A stretch of 64,000 nucleotides of DNA, from NCBI GenBank assembly GCA_009103225.1, contig RHPI01002533.1, positions 1,369,186 through 1,433,185 of the forward strand, in the 5' to 3' direction. Shown one piece after another: positions 1-10,156 of the stretch; positions within the stretch are counted from its first letter, which is position 1; each line of letters starts with the position of its first letter. Origin of the DNA: Chlorokybus atmophyticus (lineage: Eukaryota; Streptophyta; Chlorokybophyceae; Chlorokybales; Chlorokybaceae). The notes beneath the pieces were generated by a model. The model was given only the letters and a program-made list of their open reading frames with translations. It was not told where the DNA came from and ran no database searches. The position numbers and the translations under genes were made by a program.

Positions 1-34
<34 letters not shown>
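1..34. repeat. (AC)n microsatellite
   Basis: An uninterrupted AC dinucleotide run opens the window and continues into a short GC-alternating stretch (34-45). It may extend to the left of the window. Confidence 0.97.
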
Positions 35-38
<4 letters not shown>

Positions 39-45
39 GCGCGCA

Positions 46-624
46 GTTACGTGATGTGATGTGACATGCTCTGTTGCCTCTTGTGAGGACAACCCTGCGT
101 TGGTATCATCCGCATAAGGATGCTTTGCTAAAACAAGCAGACACTGAGTAGTCAAGCGACGTGTTTAATGGTTACCTCTGCTGCCTCAGGTGGCGGAGCA
201 TATCATTGAGGTGAGCACGTGTGAATCTGAGAGCACTTAACGAGCTGGCTGATAAGGTGCTACTCGATCAATACGTGGCCAAGTGGGAAGGCAGCAGATG
301 GGAGTATATAAAGAGATTGCTGGCAGTGTCCAGACAATTACAAGTGTGAGACTCCTTATGCTCACTGCTGTGTGAGGGGTGCTTGGAGGTAGCTGTTTAA
401 AGAGCCTTCCCTGTCACGTGTACCTCTTACTTATCTGCTGGTGAGGGTCAAACACTTTTGCACAAGCAATCTCATTTACAGCATGCCTTGCAATAAGCAA
501 CACCCCACAAGGAGGTAATGGGGAGAGCACCCTTCAACAGCTTCAGCCAGGCACCCCACACACAAGTAGCTCCGCAAGGCCAGCAACTGATTGCCACCAC
601 AAAATGGTAGTTACGCCTGTATTC
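46..624. other. Non-coding LTR-like debris
   Basis: No convincing ORF. A TATA-like box (gtatataaag) lies near 304. The stretch at about 370-420 and, inverted, the stretch at about 515-600 resemble the U3/R region of the LTR-like repeat found at 3335-3778 and 44560-44930, for example the 'ggggagagc...cttcaacagct...caccccacacacaagt' pattern. This suggests two diverged LTR fragments facing each other. The limits are approximate. Confidence 0.4.
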
Positions 625-1009
625 TGTTAAATGTTGTAGCTTGTTGAAAGTACATGTATAGGCGGCGCCTACATGTAGTTGGCGATCAGCTTAACCTTTA
701 TAGTTACGGGAGTTACGAGAGTTACGAGAGTTACGGGAGTTACGGCAGTTATGGTCAACCATGGTCAACTTTGACTTTAACCGTTGACTTTGACCGTTGA
801 CTAGTGTTGACCAATGTTGACTTTGACCAGAGTTAACTAGAGTTGACTAGTGCTTGGTAGCATAGTATATAAGACACTGTATACTGCTTAATACAGTGGG
901 TCGCACATTGTCTCTATAACTGGCGTGCTTGCCGCACTTGTCCTTGGTGTGTGCACACTTGTATGTAAGAGGCAAATACACACACTAGGCGCATCACTAG
1001 TTCTCAACA
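625..1009 (+). repeat. 5' LTR of copy A (LTR family 1)
   Basis: 385 bp, TG...CA ends. U3 holds a run of short GTTACG(A/G)GA repeats (about 705-745), then about ten TTGAC/GTCAA motifs (about 750-855), then a TATA box (tagtatataag, about 863). The same layout recurs in the LTRs at 2564, 11174, 13231 and 29818. Confidence 0.9.
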
Positions 1010-1023
1010 AGTTATGGGCCCAC
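1010..1023 (+). promoter_or_regulatory. Primer binding site (initiator tRNA-Met anticodon arm)
   Basis: The bases just after the LTR read AGTTATGGGCCCAC. From the second base on, this is complementary to the anticodon stem-loop of eukaryotic initiator tRNA-Met (GUGGGCCCAUAAC). Drosophila copia is primed by a 5' half-tRNA of the same kind, not by the tRNA 3' end. The same site follows the LTRs at 11952 and 30182, and is found inverted beside 11174, 13231 and 34116. Confidence 0.75.
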
Positions 1024-1131
1024 ACTCGCTTGTGCAATCGCTTGTGCTAGTGAGAGAAAGTGTTGAGCATAGGCGCCTACTAGTAGAGTGTTCTTGGGAG
1101 GAGGGTGAGTTGTACTATTGTGTAGCAAGCA

Positions 1132-1918
1132 ATGGTTTTCACAGATAGGATGCCCATTGAGTCCCTTGATCTGCACAACTACGCTTCATGGTCGCTGAAG
1201 ATGCTGTTGGTGCTGATCCGCAAAAAGCTCTGGAGTTTTGTTGACCCCACCTCCTCAACATCATTGCGGCCAAGAAACAGGTGACGCTGGTACCTGGACA
1301 GAGAACTCACAATCAGCTTCTGCACTGATAGGCTTGCACGTCAAAGACTTCCATCTCCCTCTTATTGCGGATTGCAAGACTGGACGTGAGGCGTGGGAGG
1401 TCTTCGACACCCGCTTTAAGGCCAATAGCAACTCGCGCAAGTTGCAGCTGAGACGCAAGCTGACACTTCTGAAGATGGAGCACAAAGAGCCAATCCATAA
1501 GTACATCTCGCGTGCAAGGGAGCTTTGGCAAGACCTTGCAGCAGTGGGCCACGATGTGAAGGAAGAGGAGGTGATGTGGGCAGTCTTAGCTGGCTTGGGA
1601 AAGAGCTTTGCTATGCTAGTGATTGTGTTGAAGTCCTCAGATGTGGTTTTGAATTTTGCTGATGTAGTGCCTAAGCTGCTAGCTGTCAAAGGCAAGTTGG
1701 ATGTTCAAGAGATAAAGAATGGTGGAGAACCTATCGCACTTTCTGCCTCATCTTCTAAACACACACGAAGCAGGAGCAAAGCATGTGGTGGGAAGCCATC
1801 ACGTGACAAAGAGTGTCCCTACTGTCAGATGAAGGGCCACTTCATTCGCGAGTGCCAGAAGAGGATCCACGATGAGGCAACCAAGGAGGAGCACGCCACG
1901 ATGGCGATTGCTTTCTAA
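1132..1918 (+). pseudogene. copia-type Gag, one-base frameshift
   Basis: Reading begins at ATG 1132 (MVFTDRMPIESLDLHNYASW), a typical copia Gag start. It breaks near 1273, where AAGAAACAGG has one A more than copies at 10910 and 30447 (AAGAACAGG). After that base the frame stays open to TAA at 1916-1918. It carries the UBN2-type Gag core (LQLRRKLTLLKMEH, IHKYISRARELW) and one CCHC knuckle (CPYCQMKGHFIREC). Apart from the shift this is the best-preserved Gag of the family in the window, so it could have been lost recently. Gag would package the element RNA. Confidence 0.85.
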
Positions 1919-2563
1919 CATTGGTGAGGACCTCAAGGAGTTGCAGTGGATGGTGTTCGTCCGTCCTCTCCCACTGCAAGGGCGCGTGAAGGACATGCGT
2001 AGACGGAGGTCGCAGACACAAAGGTCTGTGAGAGTTACTAGCCTAAGAGTAGTTGCTAGTGTTGAGCTGCATACACTAGAAGTTGCATTGCTGTGGAGTT
2101 GTTTTTTGGTAGCACACAGGTGTGCGGTACTGGTCAGAACACTTCAATTGATTGGCATGCAAGGACTGAGTTGAATAGCTAGCTGACAGGAGATGGGAGG
2201 GATGCTTTCCTTGGTAGAAGGGTCTGATTAACCCTTGCACGGCCTACACTCTGGTACAGCATTGCTAAGGTAGAGAACTCAGTGTAGTTTATAACATGGT
2301 TTGCCATTGAGGGAGTCTTCAAAACCACTTGAGCAAGGTCAGGCGTGGCGTGGTGGAACCTGATGCGACTATTATAAGGAGGAAACAAGGAGTATTGGAA
2401 CCTTGTAGTCTTGCTGGCAGCACGAGGACAAGGATGGTGTCATGGAGACAAGCAGCAAGTCCGTGGGAACAACACATCCGTGGGAGTGTTCAAAGGAGTA
2501 AGTTAATGTGGGTAAGCTTGCGAGAAGATTTTGGAGTTCAAGGTTAAGCTGCTCGCGTGGGAG
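1919..2563 (+). other. Non-coding 3' part of copy A with polypurine tract
   Basis: No long ORF. A segment around 2280-2410 (tttgccattgagggagtctt...) recurs at 30935-31040 and inside every unit of the 16134-20193 array, so it is a useful family tag. The interior ends in GCGTGGGAG (2555-2563), the likely plus-strand primer just before the LTR. Confidence 0.7.
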
Positions 2564-2915
2564 TGTTAAATGTTATAGCTTGTTGAAAGTACATGTATAG
2601 GCGGCGCCTACATGTAGTTGGTACGATCAGCTTAACCTTTACAGTTACGGAAGTTATGAGAGTTACGAGAGTTACGGGAGTTACGGCAGTTATGGTCAAC
2701 TTTGACTTTGACTGTTGACTTTGACCAGAGTTGACCAGAGTTGACTAGAGTTGACTAGTGCTTAGTAGCATAGTATAAGACACTGTATACTGCTTAATAC
2801 AGTGGGTCACACATTGTCTTTGTAGTTGGCGTGCTTGCTGCACTTGTCCTTGGTGTGTGCACACTTGTATATAAGAGGCGAATACACACACTAGGCGCAT
2901 CGCTAGTTCTTAACA
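2564..2915 (+). repeat. 3' LTR of copy A (LTR family 1)
   Basis: 352 bp. It differs from the 5' LTR mainly by loss of repeat units in the TTGAC array and scattered substitutions, so the insertion is not very recent. Confidence 0.88.
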
Positions 2916-3334
2916 TATACTACCTGCTGCTCTCTGTGAGCTGGCATCTGAGAACACTAAGATGGTCACGGTTAATGGGTTGGCGGATGTCACTCTCTGT
3001 TTTCTACTTATGTGGTAAGTAAGAGGGACCAAGTGAGGATCCTGCATGCCATGGTGTGTAGCACTTGGCATCTGTGCTTATGTGGTCAGTAGTAGTCTAC
3101 TTAGTAGCTCGGGCTATATAGATGCACGACGCACTGTATATTAGCACGCACACGGCTGTTCGGTGCCATATGCCCTGCATGACTTGTAGAGTGCCAGTGA
3201 AGTGACGCTGGGGCAGCATATGTGCTGCAAGTGGCAAATTGCGGGTCGGTCATACAATTTGCCAGTATGATGTGTATGGACAGGCGCATGATGGATTCTA
3301 ACATTTTCGCAAATACTTGTCCTGTGTTTGACAA
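2916..3334. other. Intergenic, nothing recognised
   Basis: Short ORFs only, with no domain, repeat or RNA gene that I can identify. Confidence 0.5.
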
Positions 3335-4342
3335 TCTCAAGGTTTGACCAACCCCGAGGTTGATGTCATGTGATGGACAAGTCCTATGTGGACACAGTCA
3401 GCATGTGCTGCAAGGTCAGCACACAGTGACAAGGCCTTATGCCTTGAAAATTCTGTATGCCAGGTCGGGAGAGCGGCAAGTGGTATATATGCTGAGTAGC
3501 AACCTTTAGTAAAAATCAGAGTGTGTTCACCACTCAAGGGCCACTTGTGTGTGGGGTGCCTGGTTGGTAGCTCTTACAGGGGCTCTCCCCCTCATCCCTT
3601 GTGGGTTGTGCGGGTGGCGTTTGTGGGTGGCTGCACTGTGTGTGTGGGAAGAAACTGTTAGAGGGCTGGCGGTCATCCTCTCCTACCCAACTTTGATTTT
3701 GTGTCTTCCCTCCACGAGGTGCTGCACCAGGGTGTGTTGTGTGTAAGTTGGTGAGGCTCACTTAAAGGCAAGTAAGTGGTATCGTTGCATTGGACTTAGA
3801 GCTTGTTGCCAAGCCTTCCATGCTTCAAGCAAGTTGCCTATCAACTTGTGCACTTGTTAGACGGCACATGCATTGCATCTTTTACTTACATGTGCTGCAC
3901 AGCGGTGTTCTCATGCTTACTGTGCATGTAGTTGGTCACTCCGGTTGCATGCACACTTGCATGCACAGTGCGGGCCATGTTGCACGCTATTTTGTGCATT
4001 ATTTGCGCACGTGTTGCTGCATTTGGCTGCATACGCATTTGCAATTGAGAGTGCGCGTAGCTGCATTTTGCTCCATACACGTCTGCACTGGCGCGTGTTG
4101 CTAAATCCACACTTACTATATGCTTGTGCTATAGCGGAAACCATCAATAATGATTGACGGGGCTGCTAACGCTGCCAACCTGCTCGCGGTTCAGGTTACA
4201 GAGATGCAAAGCTAGGCACTGGCCATCATGATGGCCGCCAACACGTCCACAAAGGAACAACACGACCAGCAGCTAGCCAAGTTGGTTGCTGCAAAAGCCC
4301 ATAAGATGATGCCCTCGCCTCGAATCCTTCTTCGGCACTTAC
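3335..4342 (+). mobile_element. Truncated LTR element: LTR, leader, start of gag
   Basis: About 3335-3778 is LTR-like: TATA (gtatatatgc) near 3482, followed by a segment shared, inverted, with 44560-44930. It is followed by TGGTATCGTTGC (3778-3789), which resembles the TGGTATC start of a PBS for the 3' end of initiator tRNA-Met. A possible gag starts at ATG 4150 (MIDGAANAANLLAVQ) with an in-frame TAG at 4213-4215, and is cut at 4343 by a family-2 LTR. Confidence 0.5.
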
Positions 4343-5035
4343 TGTTAAGAACTGGTGTGCATGTATGCGCCCTACCTCAAACATGCGCTCACTAGGGGAA
4401 CACCAAGTGTAACACACAAGCATGTCAACACCAACTATAAATGTATTGCAATTCCATCTGTATGCGCCAAATACAGTGACTTATATACTAAGCTAGTCAA
4501 CAATATCAAGAACTAGTCAACTCTGGTCAAAGTAGACTTCAGTCAACATTGGTTAACAATCAAAGTCGATACCATTCAACACGAGTCAACGGTCAATTTG
4601 ACTATAACTGTCGTAACTCCCATGACTCCCGTTGTAACTGTATAGCATAACCGCCGCACATGGCCTAAGTAACATCAACAAGCTGACTGCACTATAAGCA
4701 TACTATACTTGCAAACCTCATATGCTTAACCTTCAACACTCCCACGCAGGCAGCTTGTCGTCCGCATCTGCACATCAGCATGCACAAGCTCCGACGCCTT
4801 CCTCGTCTTGAATATAATCTAGAACTTCTTGCCCCACCACATGATGCTAGCACCAACCTCAAGCTGCGCGCTCCCAATGCTTGTCAGCATCTTTGCAATC
4901 TGCTCGCTTGCGCATAGTGTACCTCGAGCACGATAGCATGCTGGCAGAGTGTAACCTCCATGCTTCATAGCTTAGCTACTCCTCTCTTATCCATGTTTAA
5001 GCATCACACCCGAGCATCATGCTGTTGAGTAGGCA
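4343..5035 (-). mobile_element. 3' end of a family-2 LTR element
   Basis: Minus orientation. The LTR occupies 4343-4738 (TGTTAAGAACT...CTTCAACA read on the plus strand). It is followed by the purine tract (CTCCCACGC) and about 290 bp of interior matching 12370-12664 of the complete copy at 11543-13075. The rest is lost where the gypsy element at 5036 begins. Confidence 0.8.
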
Positions 5036-5370
5036 TGTAACAGTCGAGGCCAAGTTTCATGATTTTAGGACCTTTTTTGGCCCATATATCGAGCACCACG
5101 TTTTTTAACTTATGGCAGATATCGGCGGGTTGTGAGTCTGCCGCGGATATCGACCGGGGACCCAGGACCAGTCCGGAAGGTGCCAAAAGACGGAGGGCCA
5201 GTCAAGAACGGCTCGACCAGATTTTTGGAAGGGCCTGGCGCCAAGTAGTATAACTTGACCACATGAGCACCCATTCACGAGATCTTTGGTGTGCAAGAAA
5301 GGTTCAGAAGTATACTACAAGGTTTTGCAATAACATCTTAGCATCCAATTTTGTGTAGCACGGGAATCGG
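5036..5370 (+). repeat. 5' LTR remnant of the chromovirus
   Basis: Aligns by eye with 9414-9750 (shared tttttggcc, gcaccac, ctggcgccaagtagta blocks). The downstream promoter half present in the 3' LTR is missing. Confidence 0.8.
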
Positions 5371-5402
5371 CTAGACGTACAAGTTCCGTACAGATTCCTT
5401 TG

Positions 5403-6213
5403 GCATCAAGCTCGCGCGTGCATTTAAAGGTGCCAAAGCCCAAGCCATTCAAGGGTAAACGTGATGGAGATGCAGTAGACGAAAGGATTTGTCAAGTATT
5501 GTCTTGGTTGAAGCTTACGGAGGTGCCCACGCATCTGCACGTGGAGGTTGCAGCGACATTGCTTGAAGGTGCAGCACTTGTATGGTGGAGACATCGTTGT
5601 ACGCGTGTTGCAAGTGGGTTGGCGCTACCATTGACCACCATGGAAGAGTTGGCTCTGAAGATCAGGCACCAGTTTGTTCCCGTGGAGAGTGTAAAGGCCG
5701 CACGCGATAAAATTGCAGCCCTTGTGCAAACGGGGTCGGTGACGGCGTACACGGCTACGTTTCAGCGTTTGATGATGTCCATACCCAACATGACCGAGGA
5801 AGAGCAATTGGACAAGTATACACGTGGTTTGAATTCTTCGGGACGCAAAAAAGTAGAGCTACGGGACCTCAAAACTTTAGCGGAAGCTATACGCATCGCG
5901 GAGCGTCTCGACGCGTTGTACTTCAAGTCTTTTGCAACAAACATTGACTGGAGGCGTGGGAGCAAGCAAGAGCGTGGTGATCAGCCTAGGGGAAGCTTTC
6001 AATATGCATGGACACAAAGGGAACCAAGTTCACAACTTGCAAAGAAAGGTGGAGCAAATTTTGGACCATCACCGATGGAGGTGGGTTCCGTTTACACGTG
6101 TACTTGCGTGGCGAAGCACGGTGGACGTGGTGAGGCCGGTAGCAGCGTGCGCAAGTGTTACGTGTGCGGTTCGACATAACATTTGGCGTTTAGTTGCTCG
6201 AAGCGGCGCACGC
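5403..6213 (+). pseudogene. Gypsy Gag with stop inside its zinc knuckle
   Basis: Retrotrans_gag-type protein: VPKPKPFKGKRDGD near the N-terminus, LEGAALVWWRHR, IRHQFVP and the tyrosine-rich C-terminal helix region. No ATG is present at its left edge, because the start was removed with the leader. The CCHC knuckle is spaced C-x2-C-x4-H-x4-C, but its middle is interrupted by TAA (6177-6179), so the knuckle cannot be made from this copy. Confidence 0.8.
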
Positions 6214-6429
6214 AAAGTGGAGGATCATGGAAACGACTTCCCCCAGTAGGTAAAGAGGCTACTGCTGGGGATGAGAGGAAGCCTCACGCACAAACAAAGA
6301 TTGTGACATCGCAACAAACGAAGAAAATGGAGGTGGCTATAAGCACGCCCATGGTGGTAAGTTATGCAAGCAAGGAGGAAACGAAGTACGTTGGGCTTCT
6401 TGCACGCATTTGAGAAAACCGAGGACAAT

Positions 6430-7080
6430 GAAGGGTGTGCAACCTTATGGTTGATAATGGAGCAAAAAGCAACTTCATCAGTGAGGAGGTTGCACGGCGC
6501 TACGGTTGGCTTTCACCATACGACGAGGAGAAGTGAAATTCGCTGATGGGGAACCACCCTCTAGAGGTACCGGTGCTACTTTTCAATGAAGGAGTTGTGT
6601 GTTCACATAGGGAAGTTGAAGGAGAATATGCGTTTCTGCTGCATCACCATGCGGAACGGGTTTGATGGAGTTTTAAGACTATTGTGGCTGTGGCAACATA
6701 ACCCATCTATCGATTGGAGGAAGCGTGTGCTCACCGGCAAGGGAAACGATGGAGAGTCTATTCAAGGTCTACGCGCGTGCTCCATCGAAGTGGAAGACCA
6801 CTTTTGCGAGGAAAGCAAAAAGTGCTTTGTCATAGTTGCGTCGGACGTCGCTAATGCAAGTATGCGCACGTGTGTTGAGCACCTGCAAGGGGATACAAGC
6901 ACTGGAAAGGCACGGCACACGCAATCAGGTGGGATTAGCATTGCTCAAGTTTCCTATGTGCAATTGAGGAGGCTGCTATCCCCACAAAAAGCGAAAACTG
7001 CATGGTTGTGCGAGGTGCGTTTGAGCACATCAAAGTCAGCACCGAAGCGGAGGGACTGCACTGAGACATCAATGATGGAC
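6430..7080 (+). pseudogene. Gypsy protease region, degraded
   Basis: Near 6446 the frame reads VDNGAKSNFISEEVARRYGW, which resembles the retropepsin motif D-S/T-G-A...NFI but with DNG at the catalytic triad. The sequence then passes through frame breaks up to the RT. Confidence 0.6.
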
Positions 7081-7088
7081 CCCGAGGT

Positions 7089-7700
7089 GTGCAAACTTGT
7101 TCTGGACTACCCTCGGATATCATGGTGGACGGACTTCCAGCTGGTCTGCCACCCTCACGGAGCTTTGATCACTGTGTGGAGTTGATTGAGGGCGTGCACA
7201 AGCCACACTACAGGCCCGTACATAAGTTGTCACCTCTTGAGTTGAAGGAGGCCGAGAAGCAGATAGCGGAAAGAGAGGTTACATCCGGCCAAGTAAGTCA
7301 CCTTATGGTGCACCAATACTGTTCGTGCAAAAGGAAAACGGGAGCCTGCGTATGTGCATTGACTACCGAGCGCTCAACACCATTACAAATAAGAACCGCT
7401 TTCCACTACCGCGTATTGACGAGTTGCTGGAGCAGCTACAAGGTGCGCAGTTTACCACACTTGATCTTGCTGGAGGTTATTATCAAATCCGCATCGCACC
7501 TGAGGACGTGGAGAAGACAGCGTTCAACACGCGCTATGGATATCACAAGTGGTTAATGATGTCGTTTGGGCCTGCAAAAGCGCCATCAACATTTTAGACT
7601 TTAACGAACATTGTTTTTGCTGACTTGCTGGGTAAGGGAGTGCTCGTGTACCTCGACGACATTCTGATGTGTTAAAAGACGAAGGAGCAGCATATGAGTT
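7089..7700 (+). pseudogene. Gypsy reverse transcriptase, frameshifted
   Basis: Classic RT blocks: SLRMCIDYRALN (7342 on), RFPLPRIDELL, FTTLDLAGGYYQIRI, FNTRYGYHKWL, and the intact catalytic motif VYLDDILM near 7648. The frame changes before block 1 and there is a TAG at 7595-7597 between the palm blocks. Confidence 0.85.
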
Positions 7701-7835
7701 GTCTACGGCGCGTGTTGCAGCATTTACGCGAGCACAAGTTGTACGCTCAGCTACAGAAGTGCAAGTTTCTGCTACGCGAGGTGGAGTACCTGGCCATATT
7801 ATGTCACACAAAGGGTCAAGCCGGACCCTAATAAA

Positions 7836-8376
7836 GTGCAGGTGGTGCGCGTATGGTCTGCCCCGACCAACGTGAAGGAGGTAATGTCGCTCTTGGGCCT
7901 TGTGGGGTATCATCGCAAGTTTATGGTGGGATTTTCGCGCATTGCGGCCTTTAACCACCCTACTCAAGAAAGGGAAGTCTTGGAGCTAGGCTACAAAGGA
8001 AAAGCATGCATTTGCTGCGTTGAAGACGTTGACAGAGGCACCCATCTTTGCTCACCCCAATACGGACAAACCCTTCAATTTGGCTTGTGAAGCATCCGGC
8101 ATAGCTGTGGGAGCTGTGTTACAGCAAGACCAAGTCATGGGTCTTCCACATGTAGCGTTCATCAGTAAGAAATTGAGTGGAGCAAAGCTGAACTACCATG
8201 TGCGCGAGAAGGAGCTATTGGTGCAAGTGATGGTGATGCGAGAATGGCGTTGCTTTCTTGAGGGCAAAAGGTTTATGGAGACGGACCATTTCCCATTAAG
8301 ATACTTGCAGACACAACAATGTCTAAACTGGAGACAAGCGCGGTGGTTGGAGTTCTTTCGAGTTTTTGATTTATGA
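7836..8376 (+). pseudogene. Gypsy RT connection and RNase H
   Basis: Includes NVKEVMSLLGLVGYHRKFM (connection) and, from 8020, LTEAPIFAHPNTDKPFNL, ASGIAVGAVLQQ and HVREKELLVQVMVMREWRCF of the RNase H domain. The two parts lie in different frames. Confidence 0.8.
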
Positions 8377-9142
8377 TCAAGTACAAGCCCAGTACGTCTG
8401 ATAGTGTGGCCGACGCGCTAAGCCGGTTGAATGCGATTGAAGCACTCGCTCAAGTGCAACCGGAGTGGGCCGACCACATCCGACAAGTGCTTTGCGAAGA
8501 CACAATAGGTAGGAGAGTCTTGCGGGACATCGAGAGCACAGCAACGGACACAAGTGGACATTGGACAAAGCAAGACGGCCTACTATGGCATCATGACCGC
8601 TTGTACATCCCACTGTTGCACATACGCGTTCAACTTGTAAAGGAAGCTCATGACGTACCCATTGATGGCCACCAAGGGGTGGAGAGGACATTGGCAAGCT
8701 TGAAATAACGTTTTTACTAGCGGGAGGTGCATCGCGATGTACGCGATTATGTGGCGTTGTGCGACGCATGTTAAAGGGTGAAAGCAAGCAACTGAAAGCT
8801 AGGTGGGTTGCTACAACCTCTTCCTGTGCCATTATCCAAGTGGGAGCAAGTTACTATGGACATTATTTGGGGTTGCCGAAGACAACAGAAGGGTATGACG
8901 CAATACTCGTGTTCATAGACAAAACCAGCAAAATGGTACGCTTGGCACCGTGTTGTGAGTCTTGCACGGCACCAGATGCAGCAAGCTTGGTTATGAAGCA
9001 TGTCTTTCGTTTGCACGGACTACCACGAAGCATTATGAGCGATTGTGAGCCATTCGTAGTCATCAGAATGGTTTCGGACATGGCGTACAAGTTGCAATTG
9101 CCCGACACTATGCACATACACCCTTTCACATATCCCTGTTGA
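8373..9142 (+). pseudogene. Gypsy integrase with internal deletion
   Basis: The N-terminal zinc region reads VKEAHDVPIDGHQGVERTLASL with the frame lost at 8706. The core keeps GLPKTTEGYDAILVFIDKTSK and HVFRLHGLPRSIMSD, then jumps to the C-terminal VSDMAYKLQLPD. The second half of the D,D-35-E core is therefore deleted near 9045. Confidence 0.8.
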
Positions 9143-9200
9143 AATCATATCGAGGAGACCCGCTATTGCGTCCATCGCCTGAGTTGGCACGAAAGGTCAT

Positions 9201-9431
9201 ATGAAATACGAAGTGGAGGACATATTGGGTGAGAAGATGGTGCACGACGTGTGCAAATATCTAGTGAAGTGGAAAGCCTACCCAATGCATGAAGCCACTT
9301 GGGGATCGGAGGAGAAGTTGGCAAATGCACAACATATCCTGCAACAAAGATTGCAACGACAAACAGAGAATCCTCGAGAGCTTTGTGGACAAAGCTCACT
9401 TAGGGGGGAGGAGTGTAACAGCCAAGGCTAA
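9201..9431 (+). pseudogene. Integrase C-terminal chromodomain
   Basis: YEVEDILGEKMVHDVC followed by KYLVKWKAYPMHEATWG and EEKLANAQHIL fits a chromodomain, including the aromatic positions Y, W and W. In chromoviruses this domain is known to steer integration to histone-marked chromatin. The frame is open from 9201 to 9431 and overlaps the polypurine tract and the LTR start. Confidence 0.85.
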
Positions 9432-10156
9432 ATTTTAAGATTTTAGGATCTTTTTTGGCCTATTAATTGAGCACCACATTTGAAGGACATGTGGCAAATA
9501 TCGGCAAGTTATGAGTCTGCCGCGAATATTGAGTGAGGCCCCAGGACTCGTCCGAAAGGTGCCAGATAACGGAGGGCCAGTCGCGAAGGGCTCGATCAGT
9601 TTTCTAGAAGGGCCTGGCGCCAAGTAGTAACTTGACCATATGAGCACTCAATTTGGAAGTCTTTGGTGCGTAAGAAAGGTCTACAAGTACTACAAGGTTC
9701 TGCAATAACATTTAAACATCTAGCTTTGTATAGCATGGGAATCGTCTAGATAGTAGCATGTGCAGACTGGTAGGTATAAAAGCGACACTCTACACTGTGC
9801 AATATAACCTTTAGCTCCCTAGGTTCTTGTGTGCAAGCCTGGTGGTGGTTAGCAGGGGTTGCTAGCGTGTGTCCACTGGTGTGTGCTTGCTTGTGTGACG
9901 ATTCAAGGCGCTACGCAAGTCGGTGTGTAGCTATGAGCGCATGCACGTGCGTACGCGAGTGGCGGGGCACGCGTGTGGGTGCTTGGCAGAGGGGCAAGGT
10001 TCCGGTGCGAATACCGTGCCTTGATGAAAGTGTTGATTCGACCAACTCATAGGTGACAAGGCACGAGCACCGTCACAAGGCAGCTCCCACGTGCTGTCAG
10101 CACGCAACACTTCAAGTTAAAATACACCACATTTAAAGAACGCTATTAAGACCTGA
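9414..10156 (+). repeat. 3' LTR of the chromovirus
   Basis: Begins TGTAACAGCC right after the purine tract. TATAAA at 9775 and a GC-rich downstream part follow. The true 3' edge is unclear because the TR-GAG copy begins at about 10157. Confidence 0.7.

Larger units (their letters stand above)
625..2915 (+). mobile_element. Gag-only copia-type LTR element (TR-GAG-like), copy A
   Basis: Complete two-LTR element. The 5' LTR is 625-1009 and the 3' LTR is 2564-2915. Both begin TGTTAAATG and end in TTCT(C/T)AACA. Flanking five-mers TATTC (620-624) and TATAC (2916-2920) could be a target duplication with one mismatch. The interior (1010-2563) has a primer binding site, a gag gene and about 640 bp of non-coding DNA ending in a short purine tract before the 3' LTR. 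No protease, integrase or RT is present. The element therefore fits the known class of non-autonomous terminal-repeat retrotransposons with a GAG domain, mobilised in trans. Confidence 0.85.
5036..10156 (+). mobile_element. Ty3/gypsy chromovirus, decayed
   Basis: LTRs begin TGTAACAG at 5036 and 9414. Domain order is Gag, protease, RT, RNase H, integrase, chromodomain. The 3' LTR is preceded by a strong polypurine tract (TTAGGGGGGAGGAG, 9400-9413). The 5' LTR stops near 5370 and runs directly into Gag without an ATG, TATA box or PBS, while the 3' LTR continues another several hundred bases with TATAAA at 9775. The element thus lost its promoter and leader in a deletion. The ORF is broken many times, and the integrase has an internal deletion near 9045. 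The right end is cut by the copy at 10157. Confidence 0.9.

Noticed and set aside
9831-10052. ORF in the chromovirus 3' LTR
   Set aside because: Low-complexity TGTG/GCGC-rich LTR sequence without a known domain.
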